Origin: an uncultured Flavobacteriaceae bacterium
GTDB taxonomy: Bacteria; Bacteroidota; Bacteroidia; Flavobacteriales; Flavobacteriaceae
Assembly (NCBI GenBank): GCA_905480425.1
Contig: CAJQQG010000008.1
Span: 1-45,084 of the forward strand
DNA length: 45,084 bases
Direction of reading: 5' to 3'
The notes beneath the pieces are model-generated. The model did not search any database, was not told the origin of the DNA, and saw nothing but the letters and a program-made list of their open reading frames with translations. The translations under genes were made by a program, and so were the position numbers. Below, in pieces: positions 36,634-44,679 of this stretch (its first letter is position 1; each line of letters starts with the position of its first letter).

Positions 36634-36795
36634 ATGATAGAATGTAATTGTAATTGTATGCAATGTTTAAATGGTTGGTGTAAAAGTTGCACATGTGATA
36701 ATTGTGATTGCTTAGGTTGTGATTGTTCAAATAATATATTCATGTCTAGTAACGTTTCTAGTTATCATAAAACCTTCAATTTGGAGGTTTTATAG
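36634..36795 (+). CDS. Cys-rich 53-residue microprotein, possible metal binder
   Basis: A short open frame with eleven cysteines within residues 4-31, spaced mostly as C-x-C and C-x2-C (C4, 6, 8, 11, 16, 19, 21, 24, 26, 29, 31). So many in-frame TGT/TGC codons are unlikely by chance. The C-terminal 22 residues lack Cys. The pattern suggests a metallothionein-like metal thiolate protein or a Fe-S/zinc carrier, but it does not fit the known bacterial SmtA/BmtA sequence as I remember it. It lies 12 bases behind a small membrane protein gene, and a terminator overlaps its last codons. Expression is unproven. Confidence 0.65.
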   Translation: MIECNCNCMQCLNGWCKSCTCDNCDCLGCDCSNNIFMSSNVSSYHKTFNLEVL

Positions 36796-36805
36796 ATTTT
36801 TATTC
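36767..36805 (+). terminator. Rho-independent terminator overlapping the Cys-rich gene end
   Basis: ATAAAACCT at 36767-36775 pairs perfectly with AGGTTTTAT at 36785-36793 over a nine-base loop, followed by a T-rich stretch. It would end a transcript containing the small membrane protein and the Cys-rich gene. Confidence 0.75.
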
Positions 36806-36888
36806 TTTTATAGCCATTATCATTCAAGTTGAATCAAACTAGTCACCTGATTCAAAAACTTTTAACTTTTAAATAGTTAAGATTATTC

Positions 36889-37257
36889 TTAATTATTGAT
36901 TTTGATTTTATTTCCATTTTCATCAATTGCAACAAAGACAATAAAACATTCACAATTTTTTTTCAAACTATTTTTTATTAAATTTTCACTATTAACTATA
37001 ATTTTAATTCTTAATGATGAAACGCCAACTTTAATTATTTCAGCATCTAATTTCACTAAATCCCCAATATTTATTGGTTTTAAAAATTCAATATCATCTA
37101 CAAACTTTGTAACACAATATTTCTTTGTGTATTTTACAGATAATGCATATCCAATTTCATCAATCCATTTCATGACCTTACCACCATGAACATTTCCTTT
37201 ATAATTAGCATCATTTGGTTCGGCTAAAAATGACATTTCCATTTTTTTTTCTGACAT
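36889..37257 (-). CDS. Acyl-CoA thioesterase, hotdog fold (YciA-like)
   Basis: 122 residues. The hotdog helix segment NVHGGKVMKWIDEIGYALS at about 22-40, FVDDIEFLKPINIGDLV, and a DAEIIKVGVSSLRIKI strand pair match the YciA/ACOT group of acyl-CoA thioesterases, which hydrolyse acyl-CoAs to free acids and CoA. It is shorter than many relatives, ending just after the last beta-strand with a basic tail. The gene is very AT-rich and stands alone between terminator and spacer. Confidence 0.87.
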   Translation of the reverse strand: MSEKKMEMSFLAEPNDANYKGNVHGGKVMKWIDEIGYALSVKYTKKYCVTKFVDDIEFLKPINIGDLVKLDAEIIKVGVSSLRIKIIVNSENLIKNSLKKNCECFIVFVAIDENGNKIKINN

Positions 37258-37496
37258 AATTAATGATTTTTATTGATTAAAAAATATTTGAAATGCACTA
37301 AAAACTTTTTAATAACATTCGAATTTGTACAGCTATTTTAGAGAATATTATTTTGGTTAAAATTTGTCAAGAATCAAGTCTAAAAATAATTAATTAAATC
37401 ATGAATATCATTTTTTTTAGCATATGTTTTCTTTAAAACCCATTTGATTTTTTTTATAGTTTTAAGTTATTCAATTTTTTGTAAATTTAAATTATC

Positions 37497-37751
37497 ATGT
37501 TTAAAAAATATTTAAAGGACCCCTTGTCAACTATTGCTATTAATACAACTTTTTTTATATTGGGATGTCTTTTTTTCGGTTCTATTGCTTTATTTGGAAT
37601 TGCTTCTGAATTAATTAGAGACAGTAATAATGCGCCTATAAATACTAGAATTCAACACATTCAACAACACGCAGATGAACAAGTCAAGTTTGATAAAATG
37701 ATTCAGTTACTTGATTCAATAAATCTTAAATCAAAAAAGTTCAAAGACTAA
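37497..37751 (+). CDS. Small membrane protein of unknown function
   Basis: 84 residues: a basic N-terminus (MFKKYLKDP), one long hydrophobic helix at about 12-38, then a polar tail predicted helical (QHIQQHADEQVKFDKMIQLL). I recognise no family. The start codon lies in a very AT-rich leader. It is 59 bases before the next gene on the same strand. Confidence 0.6.
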   Translation: MFKKYLKDPLSTIAINTTFFILGCLFFGSIALFGIASELIRDSNNAPINTRIQHIQQHADEQVKFDKMIQLLDSINLKSKKFKD

Positions 37752-37810
37752 ATCTCGTGTATTTAATCACATTCAAAGAACTATAAGATTTGTTATAAAT
37801 AGTTTGTTTT

Positions 37811-38299
37811 ATGAAAAAATATCTTTTTATGGTTTGTATTCTATCACAAATATGTTGCAAAAAAGATTTGATAATAAAAACTATAGATTTTACAGAAGAT
37901 ACAAGTTGGCTTGCTCGTTATAAATTATTGAACTGCCCGACTTATGACCAGATAACAAACACAACTTGGGATTTAAATGGGTTTATGCTTTTTCATACAG
38001 ATGGTTTAAGACAAATGGCTCTTAGTGGAATTGTAGATCGTTTAAATGAAGAATATTGCAATTTTGGATTATATGATGACAATATTCCAGGTGGAATGGG
38101 TGATGATTTTCAAGAAGTTGGCTATTCGGAAAGTCTAAATTTAAATGGTTGGTTAATAGCAAAATACACTTCAACTGAACTATATCCTGATAATTGGATA
38201 CTTTATCGTATTTCAGATGGTTATTGGGAACGTTGGGATTTAGCAGAAAATGAACCTGGTGAACCCGTACCTTTTTTATTGAGTAACAGTATGGAATAA
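37811..38299 (+). CDS. Putative lipoprotein of unknown function
   Basis: 162 residues. MKKYLFMVCILSQICCKKD looks like a lipoprotein signal, with the mature Cys at 15 or 16. The mature part is acidic and aromatic-rich (segments WDLNGFMLFHTDGLRQM, NWILYRISDGYWERW), suggesting a beta-rich secreted domain. I do not recognise the family. Length and a normal start support a real gene. Confidence 0.65.
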   Translation: MKKYLFMVCILSQICCKKDLIIKTIDFTEDTSWLARYKLLNCPTYDQITNTTWDLNGFMLFHTDGLRQMALSGIVDRLNEEYCNFGLYDDNIPGGMGDDFQEVGYSESLNLNGWLIAKYTSTELYPDNWILYRISDGYWERWDLAENEPGEPVPFLLSNSME

Positions 38300-38426
38300 A
38301 CTAACTAATATTAAATTTAATTTATATCCAACATTTAGGTAAAATTTGCGAATAATACATAGATAAAAAACTTATGAAACTCTGTGTTGACGACCAATTG
38401 ATAATTTCCAATATTTCATACTGTCA

Positions 38427-38458
38427 GTTTTTACTGTCAGTAATATATTATATATTTG
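38427..38458 (+). promoter_or_regulatory. Promoter of the tRNA-Met gene with adjoining direct repeat
   Basis: TATATTTG at 38451-38458 matches TAnnTTTG, with a GTTT(T) -33-like element at 38427-38431. The 10-mer TACTGTCAGT occurs at 38419-38428 and 38432-38441, straddling the -33 region. The tRNA starts 12 bases after the -7 box. Confidence 0.6.
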
Positions 38459-38469
38459 CCACCTTAAAT

Positions 38470-38543
38470 GGCGAGGTAGCTCAGCTGGTTAGAGCGTCGG
38501 ATTCATAACCCGGAGGTCGGGGGATCGTGCCCCCCTCTCGCTA
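38470..38543 (+). tRNA. tRNA-Met (CAT anticodon)
   Basis: A full 74-base cloverleaf without encoded CCA: acceptor GGCGAGG with TCTCGCT, D-arm GCTC-N9-GAGC, anticodon loop TTCATAA (anticodon CAT), T-stem GGGGG/CCCCC. The T-loop reads ATCGTGC, so position 54 is A and 58 is T, a swap of the near-universal T54-A58 pair. The anticodon stem has an A31-C39 mismatch. CAT could be elongator Met, initiator or tRNA-Ile2; the lack of three G-C pairs argues against initiator. Confidence 0.9.
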
Positions 38544-38551
38544 CATTATAC

Positions 38552-38585
38552 AAACCTTTCAATTATTTGAAAGGTTTATTTGTTA
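38552..38585 (+). terminator. Terminator after the tRNA gene
   Basis: AAACCTTTCAA at 38552-38562 pairs with TTGAAAGGTTT at 38567-38577 over a four-base loop, followed by ATTTGTT. An 11-bp stem eight bases past the tRNA. Confidence 0.85.
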
Positions 38586-38688
38586 AAACTCTATTTTCTT
38601 AAAGACCTTTTTTTATGAATTAAAATTTAATTAATAATTTAAATAAAAAGGAAAACTCATTTAGCACTTAAATTTTAGTGTTAATAAA

Positions 38689-39915
38689 TTATGTTTCTAA
38701 TTGTCCTGCAACAAAACCAGTAGTCCAAGCTGATTGAAAATTATATCCGCCTGTAATTCCATCAATATTTAGTACTTCACCTGCAAAGTAAAGTCCTGGT
38801 GAGGCTTTGCTTTGCATTGTTTTTAGATTAATACTTGAAAGCGAAACCCCTCCACAAGTAACAAATTCATCTTTAAAAGTTGTTTTTCCAGAAACGAGAT
38901 ACTTATCATTAACCAAACATTCAACAAACTTACGACCTTCTTTTTTACTTAAATCAATCCATTTTTTAGTTTGAGGAATGTTATTTTTTTGAACTAGAAA
39001 TTGCCATAATCGTTGGGGGAGTGAAAATATTTTCTGATTAAAGACTGTCTTTTGAGGATTTTGTTTTGCAAAGGCCTGAAGTTGATTGAAAAGTATTGTC
39101 GTGTTTTTTTCTCCAACCCAATTTATTAGTAGTTCAAATTGATATTGACATTTAGCAAGTTTCTGGGCGCCAAAAGCAGATCCTTTTAAAATAGTAGGTC
39201 CGCTCATTCCCCAATGAGTAATTAGTAATGGACCAGTGACTTCTATGCCATGTTCTTTAATTTTTATAAAAACATTTTCAACCGTTACTCCCATGAGTTC
39301 TGTGATCTTTTCATTGGGCATATTAAAGGTAAAAAGTGATGGTACCGGAGCAATAATTTTATGATTTAGAGTTTTTAGCCAATCAAATCCAGAGATCTTA
39401 GGATTACCTCCAGTTGCGATAACTACAGTATTGAAGTTTTTGGTTGCTGTTTCATTTTTAATAGATAGATTCCACAGTATTCCATCTTTTTTTAATGATG
39501 TAATCGTTTTATTATAATAAAGATCAATACCTAAATCTTCAGCCTCTTGCATTAAGCAATCAATAATACTTTGTGACTTATTAGAGACGGGAAATACTCT
39601 TCCATCAGCTTCTGATTTTAAAGGTATCCCTCGAGATTTAAACCATTCTTGTGTGTCGGTTGTGTTAAAACGATAAAACAGATTTCTTAATTGCTTTCCT
39701 CCCCTTGGATAGGCCATACACAAGGTGTTAATGTCACTGTCTGAATTTGTTACATTACAACGACCACCACCAGATATTTTAACTTTAGCAAGTACCTTTG
39801 TTGTTTTTTCATAAAGTATAACCTTCGCCTGTGGATGGTGTTTTTTTACTGAAAGTGCTGCAAAAAAACCTGCAGCTCCGCCCCCTAATACAGCTACATT
39901 ATTAATTTCTTTCAT
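38689..39915 (-). CDS. HI0933/YhiN-family FAD-dependent flavoprotein
   Basis: 408 residues. The Rossmann motif GGGAAGFFAAL is at 11-21, GGGRCNVTNSD near 50-60, and the C-terminus has GLYFAGEVLNIDGITGGYNFQSAW, all typical of the HI0933 family (BaiN-like flavoproteins). These are oxidoreductases of mostly unknown substrate. It is co-oriented with DUF1569 (34 bases upstream) and the symporter unit. Confidence 0.9.
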   Translation of the reverse strand: MKEINNVAVLGGGAAGFFAALSVKKHHPQAKVILYEKTTKVLAKVKISGGGRCNVTNSDSDINTLCMAYPRGGKQLRNLFYRFNTTDTQEWFKSRGIPLKSEADGRVFPVSNKSQSIIDCLMQEAEDLGIDLYYNKTITSLKKDGILWNLSIKNETATKNFNTVVIATGGNPKISGFDWLKTLNHKIIAPVPSLFTFNMPNEKITELMGVTVENVFIKIKEHGIEVTGPLLITHWGMSGPTILKGSAFGAQKLAKCQYQFELLINWVGEKNTTILFNQLQAFAKQNPQKTVFNQKIFSLPQRLWQFLVQKNNIPQTKKWIDLSKKEGRKFVECLVNDKYLVSGKTTFKDEFVTCGGVSLSSINLKTMQSKASPGLYFAGEVLNIDGITGGYNFQSAWTTGFVAGQLET

Positions 39916-39949
39916 ACCTTTATATGTATTGACTTTTCTGTTATCTAGC

Positions 39950-40378
39950 CTAAGTATTAAACTGTCTTAAGTGATGATGTAAATGATAGATTGAAGTTTC
40001 ATTCCATTGTACTCGTGTTAAAAAGCCAAAATAAAAATGCGAATGAAATTCTACTTTTTTAGGTGAATTAAAAAATAAAGTCATTTTTTCTTTTAAAAGG
40101 CGAATGTCATTTTGAAAGTTTGTAAGTTTAGTTCCTTTTCCAGCGACTTGATTTATGTCTTTTGGGGCTGGAACTGTTTTCCGTTCTTTTGCTAATATTA
40201 GCACTTCTTCTTTTGAAAGCTTAGGAGTTTCTGTTAGGGTAAGCTCCTCCAAAGCAATACGATAAAAATCTGAGTAATGACATACCATTTGATGTACATT
40301 CATTTTACCATATTTTGCTTTATGATTTGGCGTTAAGCTATCTATACGCGTCAAAAAGTGTAATAATTTTTCATTCAT
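39950..40378 (-). CDS. DUF1569 domain-containing protein (DinB-like)
   Basis: 142 residues. SLTPNHKAKYGKMNVHQMVCHYSDFYRIAL and a C-terminal HLHHHLRQFNT (with two metal-ligand-like His) match DUF1569, a DinB/YfiT-like four-helix fold. Function unknown; a metal site formed by the His residues is plausible. It overlaps the symporter stop by eight bases. Confidence 0.87.
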   Translation of the reverse strand: MNEKLLHFLTRIDSLTPNHKAKYGKMNVHQMVCHYSDFYRIALEELTLTETPKLSKEEVLILAKERKTVPAPKDINQVAGKGTKLTNFQNDIRLLKEKMTLFFNSPKKVEFHSHFYFGFLTRVQWNETSIYHLHHHLRQFNT

Positions 40379-42032
40379 TTTTAGTAGAAATTATTATTTG
40401 TAAAAGAAGTGCAAAAAGAACTGTAAGTATAGCCCCAATTAAATTAAGCCATAAAAAGCTAACCACGTCATTTGAAAAAAGCGATAAAACAATTCCTTCT
40501 GAAATAATTGCTGCCCAAAAAACAGCCGTTCCTTTCACATGCTTTATGAAAATTGCTATTAGAAAAATTCCTAAAATTGTTCCATAAAAAACAGAGCCAA
40601 TTATGTTTACCAATTGAATAAGGTTTTCAAATAAATTTCCAATACTTGCAAATAATATGGCAATTATACCCCATAACAATGTAAATCCTTTGGAGACAGT
40701 TACATAATGTGCTGGTGATTTTTCAACAACATTTCTTTGATATAAATCAATTGTTGTTGTTGCTGCCAATGCATTAAGCTCTGAAGCAGTAGAACTCATT
40801 GCAGCAGAAAAGATAACAGCCAGTAATAAGCCAATGAGACCTGTTGGGAGATGACCTAAAATAAATGAGATAAAGACATAATCTTTATCATTTGTTTCTA
40901 ATGATGAATTCACTGACTTAATAAGGTTTTTAGCTTCTTGTCTTTGCGCTTTTTCAATTGTACTAAGTTGTGTTATTTCTTCTTGAAAAGAAACACTTAA
41001 AGTCTTATTCAAAAGCTTTGTTCTTATTTCCTTTTGGGTAGCTTTATTTTTAAGTTCTAATAAATTGAAAGCTTCAGCTACTTCAGATTTTTTAACGGCA
41101 GCAATAGCTTTAGGATTAAAGTTTATTGGTGAAGGCTCAAATTGATAGAATATAAATACCATGACTCCAACAAGGAGAATGAAAAATTGCATTGGAATTT
41201 TCAAAACACCATTCATTACAAGTCCCATTTGACTTTCCTTTAAGGATTTTCCTGAAAGATAACGTTGAACTTGTGATTGATCTGTACCAAAATATGAAAG
41301 TGCTAAGAAAAATCCTCCCGTTAAGCCACTCCAAAAGGTATATCTACTGTTTAGATTAAAACTAAAATCAAGCACATTTAATTTTCCAGCTTTTCCTGCA
41401 ATTTGAATTGCTTCATGAAAACCAATGCCTTCAGGGAATTGTTTAATTATAAAACCGAAGGCAAGAAACATTCCTAGAAATATGATAAACATTTGCTGTT
41501 TTTGCGTCACATTTACAGCTTTTGTTCCTCCAATCATTGTGTAGGTAATTACTAAACTTCCTACAAGTAAAACCAATACTTTTAAATTCCACCCAAGCAC
41601 TACACTTAAAATAATAGCGGGAGCATATATTGTAATTCCTGCAGCAAGTCCTCTTTGAATTAAAAACAATAAGGCGGTAAGGGTTCTCACTTTGAGGTCA
41701 AAACGTTTTTCTAAAAACTCATAAGCAGTGTAGACATTTAGACGGTGATATACTGGAATAAAAAACAAGCATATAATTAGCATCGCAAAAGGCAATCCAA
41801 AATAAAATTGAACAAAACCCATTCCATCATGGAAAGCTTGTCCAGGAGTTGATAAAAAAGTGATGGCACTAGCTTGTGTAGCCATTACTGATAGACCCAC
41901 AGTCCACCAACGAGCTTCATTACCACCCTTTAAATATTCTTTAATGTTTTCATGACTATTATTTTTCCATATACCATAGAGTACAATAAAAGTTAAGGTT
42001 ACACCTAAAATGATCCAATCGAATATCTGCAT
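40371..42032 (-). CDS. Sodium:solute symporter (SSS family)
   Basis: 553 residues with about 13-14 membrane segments. The segment YLKGGNEARWWTVGLSVMAT near 33-52 and TQASAITFLSTPGQAF belong to the SSS family; GLAAGITIYAPAI lies in the core. A polar stretch of roughly 65 residues (around 320-390) interrupts the membrane helices. It imports a solute with Na+. The start ATG shares one base with the stop of the 28-residue peptide gene (TAATG), and the PIG-L deacetylase comes just before that, hinting that the solute is a product of that enzyme's substrate. Confidence 0.92.
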   Translation of the reverse strand: MQIFDWIILGVTLTFIVLYGIWKNNSHENIKEYLKGGNEARWWTVGLSVMATQASAITFLSTPGQAFHDGMGFVQFYFGLPFAMLIICLFFIPVYHRLNVYTAYEFLEKRFDLKVRTLTALLFLIQRGLAAGITIYAPAIILSVVLGWNLKVLVLLVGSLVITYTMIGGTKAVNVTQKQQMFIIFLGMFLAFGFIIKQFPEGIGFHEAIQIAGKAGKLNVLDFSFNLNSRYTFWSGLTGGFFLALSYFGTDQSQVQRYLSGKSLKESQMGLVMNGVLKIPMQFFILLVGVMVFIFYQFEPSPINFNPKAIAAVKKSEVAEAFNLLELKNKATQKEIRTKLLNKTLSVSFQEEITQLSTIEKAQRQEAKNLIKSVNSSLETNDKDYVFISFILGHLPTGLIGLLLAVIFSAAMSSTASELNALAATTTIDLYQRNVVEKSPAHYVTVSKGFTLLWGIIAILFASIGNLFENLIQLVNIIGSVFYGTILGIFLIAIFIKHVKGTAVFWAAIISEGIVLSLFSNDVVSFLWLNLIGAILTVLFALLLQIIISTKNE

Positions 42033-42118
42033 TAGTTATACATATTCATAAATTGATAAAACACTACCCAATACAGTAAATTTATTACGATTAATAAAAT
42101 ATATGTAGATTTCTTCAT
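42032..42118 (-). CDS. 28-residue single-helix membrane peptide between PIG-L and the symporter
   Basis: A short gene starting in an ATGA overlap with the PIG-L stop and ending in a TAATG overlap with the symporter start. The product is basic at the N-terminus (MKKSTY), then one hydrophobic helix of about 18 residues (ILLIVINLLYWVVFYQF) and a short polar end. The tight coupling to both neighbours argues for a real gene and for a small accessory subunit of the symporter. I recognise no family, and nothing proves it is translated. Confidence 0.72.
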   Translation of the reverse strand: MKKSTYILLIVINLLYWVVFYQFMNMYN

Positions 42119-44571
42119 TGTCCATAAGAAATTATATTGGCAAACAATCTGTATGCCCCAGGAACTCCAGCAGGAAGTTGTCTAAAAAAACTAAGTCCTG
42201 TAAAAATAAATTTACCTTTTCCGTGATCAGCTACTAAAAGGCTTCCCTTTTTGGGAGTTTCTCCTTTGTCATTCATTGATAAAAGAGGTTCATACTTAGC
42301 ATCCCATTCATCAGAGAAATATAAGCCACGTTCTTGAACCCAACCATCAAAATCATTATTAGTAATTTTATTGGGTTTGTTTAAAAGGGGGTGCAAAGAG
42401 TTTAATAGGGTAACCTTTGAATTTTCATTTGTAACACGATCTCTATTGAAACTTATTGGATATGGACCAGCTAAATCACTGTTAAACCCTCTACTGGTAT
42501 TGTATTGTACAACCACTGTTCCACCTTGCTTGACATAATCCCAAAGTATTTGATTTTTAAATGTAAGGTCTTTATGAACATTAAAAGCACGAATCCCTAC
42601 AACTAGAGTTGGAAAGTTTATTAGACGTTCCAAACGAAGGTTGGTTATATTAAATTCTGTTACTTCTATCCCAATATTTCGCAGATTTTCTGCTATTTTA
42701 TCTCCTGCTCCTTTAAGGTATGCGATGTGATTTACATTTGTTTTAAGATCTATTTTAACAACTTTTGTTTCATTGGGAGTTAATAGATATTGTTTTGAAA
42801 TATGGGGGTAGGATATTTCGTTTAATTGCATATTATAATTCTGATCTCCTTGCGTTACAAGTGATGTAAATAGCCCAGTAGTATTTCCTTCTGGAGGGGT
42901 AACTTCAAAGATAAATTCTTGTGAAACCTCTGCCATGGGAATATCAAAATCTTGTGATGTAGGATTGATTTTCCAGTGTTTTGGAGTAGAAAGAGTCACA
43001 ATTCCTTTTAAATTTTCAGTATGTGATGTGACAATTAAACTAACCTTTTTTGGAGCGTTTTCTTTAAAGAGGATTACCCGTTCATTAATTTGTGTGGTTA
43101 TTTTAGGAACTAATTGAAAGTTTTCTACAACTTCACCCTTAACTCGATCCGTGGATCGGAAGGTGAGGGGAACATTAATTAAAATCAGATTACCATCTAT
43201 ATTTAATTCAAAAATAGCTTGAATAGGGTTAGGTGTTTCTGCTAATCCTTTTAAATCAGGATTACTAACTTTATAGTTTCCTATATCTCCTTTTTCAATT
43301 AACCAATAAGGAGTAGTTTGTACTTTAGGTAAAAGTATAGACTTAATTTCTTGCCACGCTTTGTTTTTAGACAATGATAGCTTTGTGTCAAGATTTACTG
43401 CTCCTACTATTTTCTCTATTGACACCTTAATTGGACTTGGATTTAGTGCTTTTAAAGTTATTTCGGTTAAAGTATTGGCAACACCTATTGGTTTAGAGGT
43501 GTTGAATTGTAATCTAAGACCTAAGCAATATTGAACAAGGTTGGTCACTTCCTTGAGTTTTACTGTGCGCCAATGGCCGGGTTTTAAAGCTTTAATTTTA
43601 GAGTGAATCTTCAATAATTGTTGGATACTTTTATAAGGTTTTTCAAAATTAAAATCAGCAAGTATCTCTTCAATAAGTAAGCCAATAGCTTTGCCTCCTT
43701 TAACTCTACTCCAGTTAGTATCAATTCCTTGAAAAGGGTTGTTTTTTTTTGGAATACTTCCGTTAATGAGTTCTAAATATTCTTCTTGACTTCCAAGGCC
43801 AGGAGAGCTTCCAAACCCCTGTGATTTATGCTGACTTCTACTTTTAGAAGCAATCTCAGCATTCGAGCGACCTAATAAATTATTAATGGGATTACTTTCT
43901 AGAGTAATCATATTTGATTTGTCAGCATTTTTAAATTTTTCTCTACTACCATAAGCCCACCATGAAGTGTTATAAAATTGGCGAGTAGGTTGCCAAATAG
44001 CAACATCATTTAATTGCTCAGGATATGCTTTTGGATTGGCTGCAAGCGAAAAGGCTATTTCACTTAAAATAGCAGAACTACTATGATGTCCGTGAGTACT
44101 TCCAGGAGTTCTATGGTCAAATCGATTAATAATAACATCAGGTTTAAATTCCCGGATACGAAAAACAATTTGTGCTAAAATCTCGTTTTTATTCCAAATT
44201 TCAAGTGTTTCGTCAGGATGTTTAGAATATCCAAAATCATTAGCAGTAGTGAAAAATTGCTGTCCTCCATCTATTTTTCTTGCCTCTAAAAGCTCCTGTG
44301 TTCTTATGAGTCCTAGACTTTCTCGGAGTTCTGTTCCAATTAAATTTTGTCCCCCATCTCCTCGGGTCATTGAAAGGTAAGCTGTATTGTAATTGTATTG
44401 ATTTGAAAATAACGAAATTAATCTAGTATTTTCATCATCTGGATGTGCTGCAACATATAGCACTGATCCTAGAGTATTTAGTTTTTGTATTTTTTTATAG
44501 ATCTCTGAGCTACTTTGTCCACTAACAGAAGTTACAGCAATCATAAGAAATATGTATATTCTTTGTTTCAT
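42115..44571 (-). CDS. PIG-L (LmbE-type) family deacetylase, large secreted form
   Basis: 818 residues. A signal peptide (residues 1-19) precedes the LmbE domain with AAHPDDE at 41-47 (Zn site, general base) and HGHH at 160-163 (third Zn ligand). RGDGGQNLIG near 70-79 is typical. The C-terminal half has NEW3/Ig-like beta domains and a Rossmann-like end similar to glutamine-amidotransferase-like folds. Members remove N-acetyl groups from sugars such as GlcNAc; this large type is common in Bacteroidota. It is coupled to the membrane peptide and symporter, suggesting uptake of the deacetylated product. Confidence 0.9.
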   Translation of the reverse strand: MKQRIYIFLMIAVTSVSGQSSSEIYKKIQKLNTLGSVLYVAAHPDDENTRLISLFSNQYNYNTAYLSMTRGDGGQNLIGTELRESLGLIRTQELLEARKIDGGQQFFTTANDFGYSKHPDETLEIWNKNEILAQIVFRIREFKPDVIINRFDHRTPGSTHGHHSSSAILSEIAFSLAANPKAYPEQLNDVAIWQPTRQFYNTSWWAYGSREKFKNADKSNMITLESNPINNLLGRSNAEIASKSRSQHKSQGFGSSPGLGSQEEYLELINGSIPKKNNPFQGIDTNWSRVKGGKAIGLLIEEILADFNFEKPYKSIQQLLKIHSKIKALKPGHWRTVKLKEVTNLVQYCLGLRLQFNTSKPIGVANTLTEITLKALNPSPIKVSIEKIVGAVNLDTKLSLSKNKAWQEIKSILLPKVQTTPYWLIEKGDIGNYKVSNPDLKGLAETPNPIQAIFELNIDGNLILINVPLTFRSTDRVKGEVVENFQLVPKITTQINERVILFKENAPKKVSLIVTSHTENLKGIVTLSTPKHWKINPTSQDFDIPMAEVSQEFIFEVTPPEGNTTGLFTSLVTQGDQNYNMQLNEISYPHISKQYLLTPNETKVVKIDLKTNVNHIAYLKGAGDKIAENLRNIGIEVTEFNITNLRLERLINFPTLVVGIRAFNVHKDLTFKNQILWDYVKQGGTVVVQYNTSRGFNSDLAGPYPISFNRDRVTNENSKVTLLNSLHPLLNKPNKITNNDFDGWVQERGLYFSDEWDAKYEPLLSMNDKGETPKKGSLLVADHGKGKFIFTGLSFFRQLPAGVPGAYRLFANIISYGQ

Positions 44572-44679
44572 AGCGAATTATTTTTTGCTGAATAATTAAC
44601 AAAAACCTCTTCTACGAGATTTTTTAATCATCCTGTTTGGTAATTTAAGTGTTTTATTTTTTTTACTAAAATAAATGCT

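Noticed and set aside
36014-38543. Possible integrated element ending at tRNA-Met
   Set aside because: The region is sparse and AT-rich and abuts a tRNA, but no integrase, no duplicated tRNA end and no mobility gene were seen.
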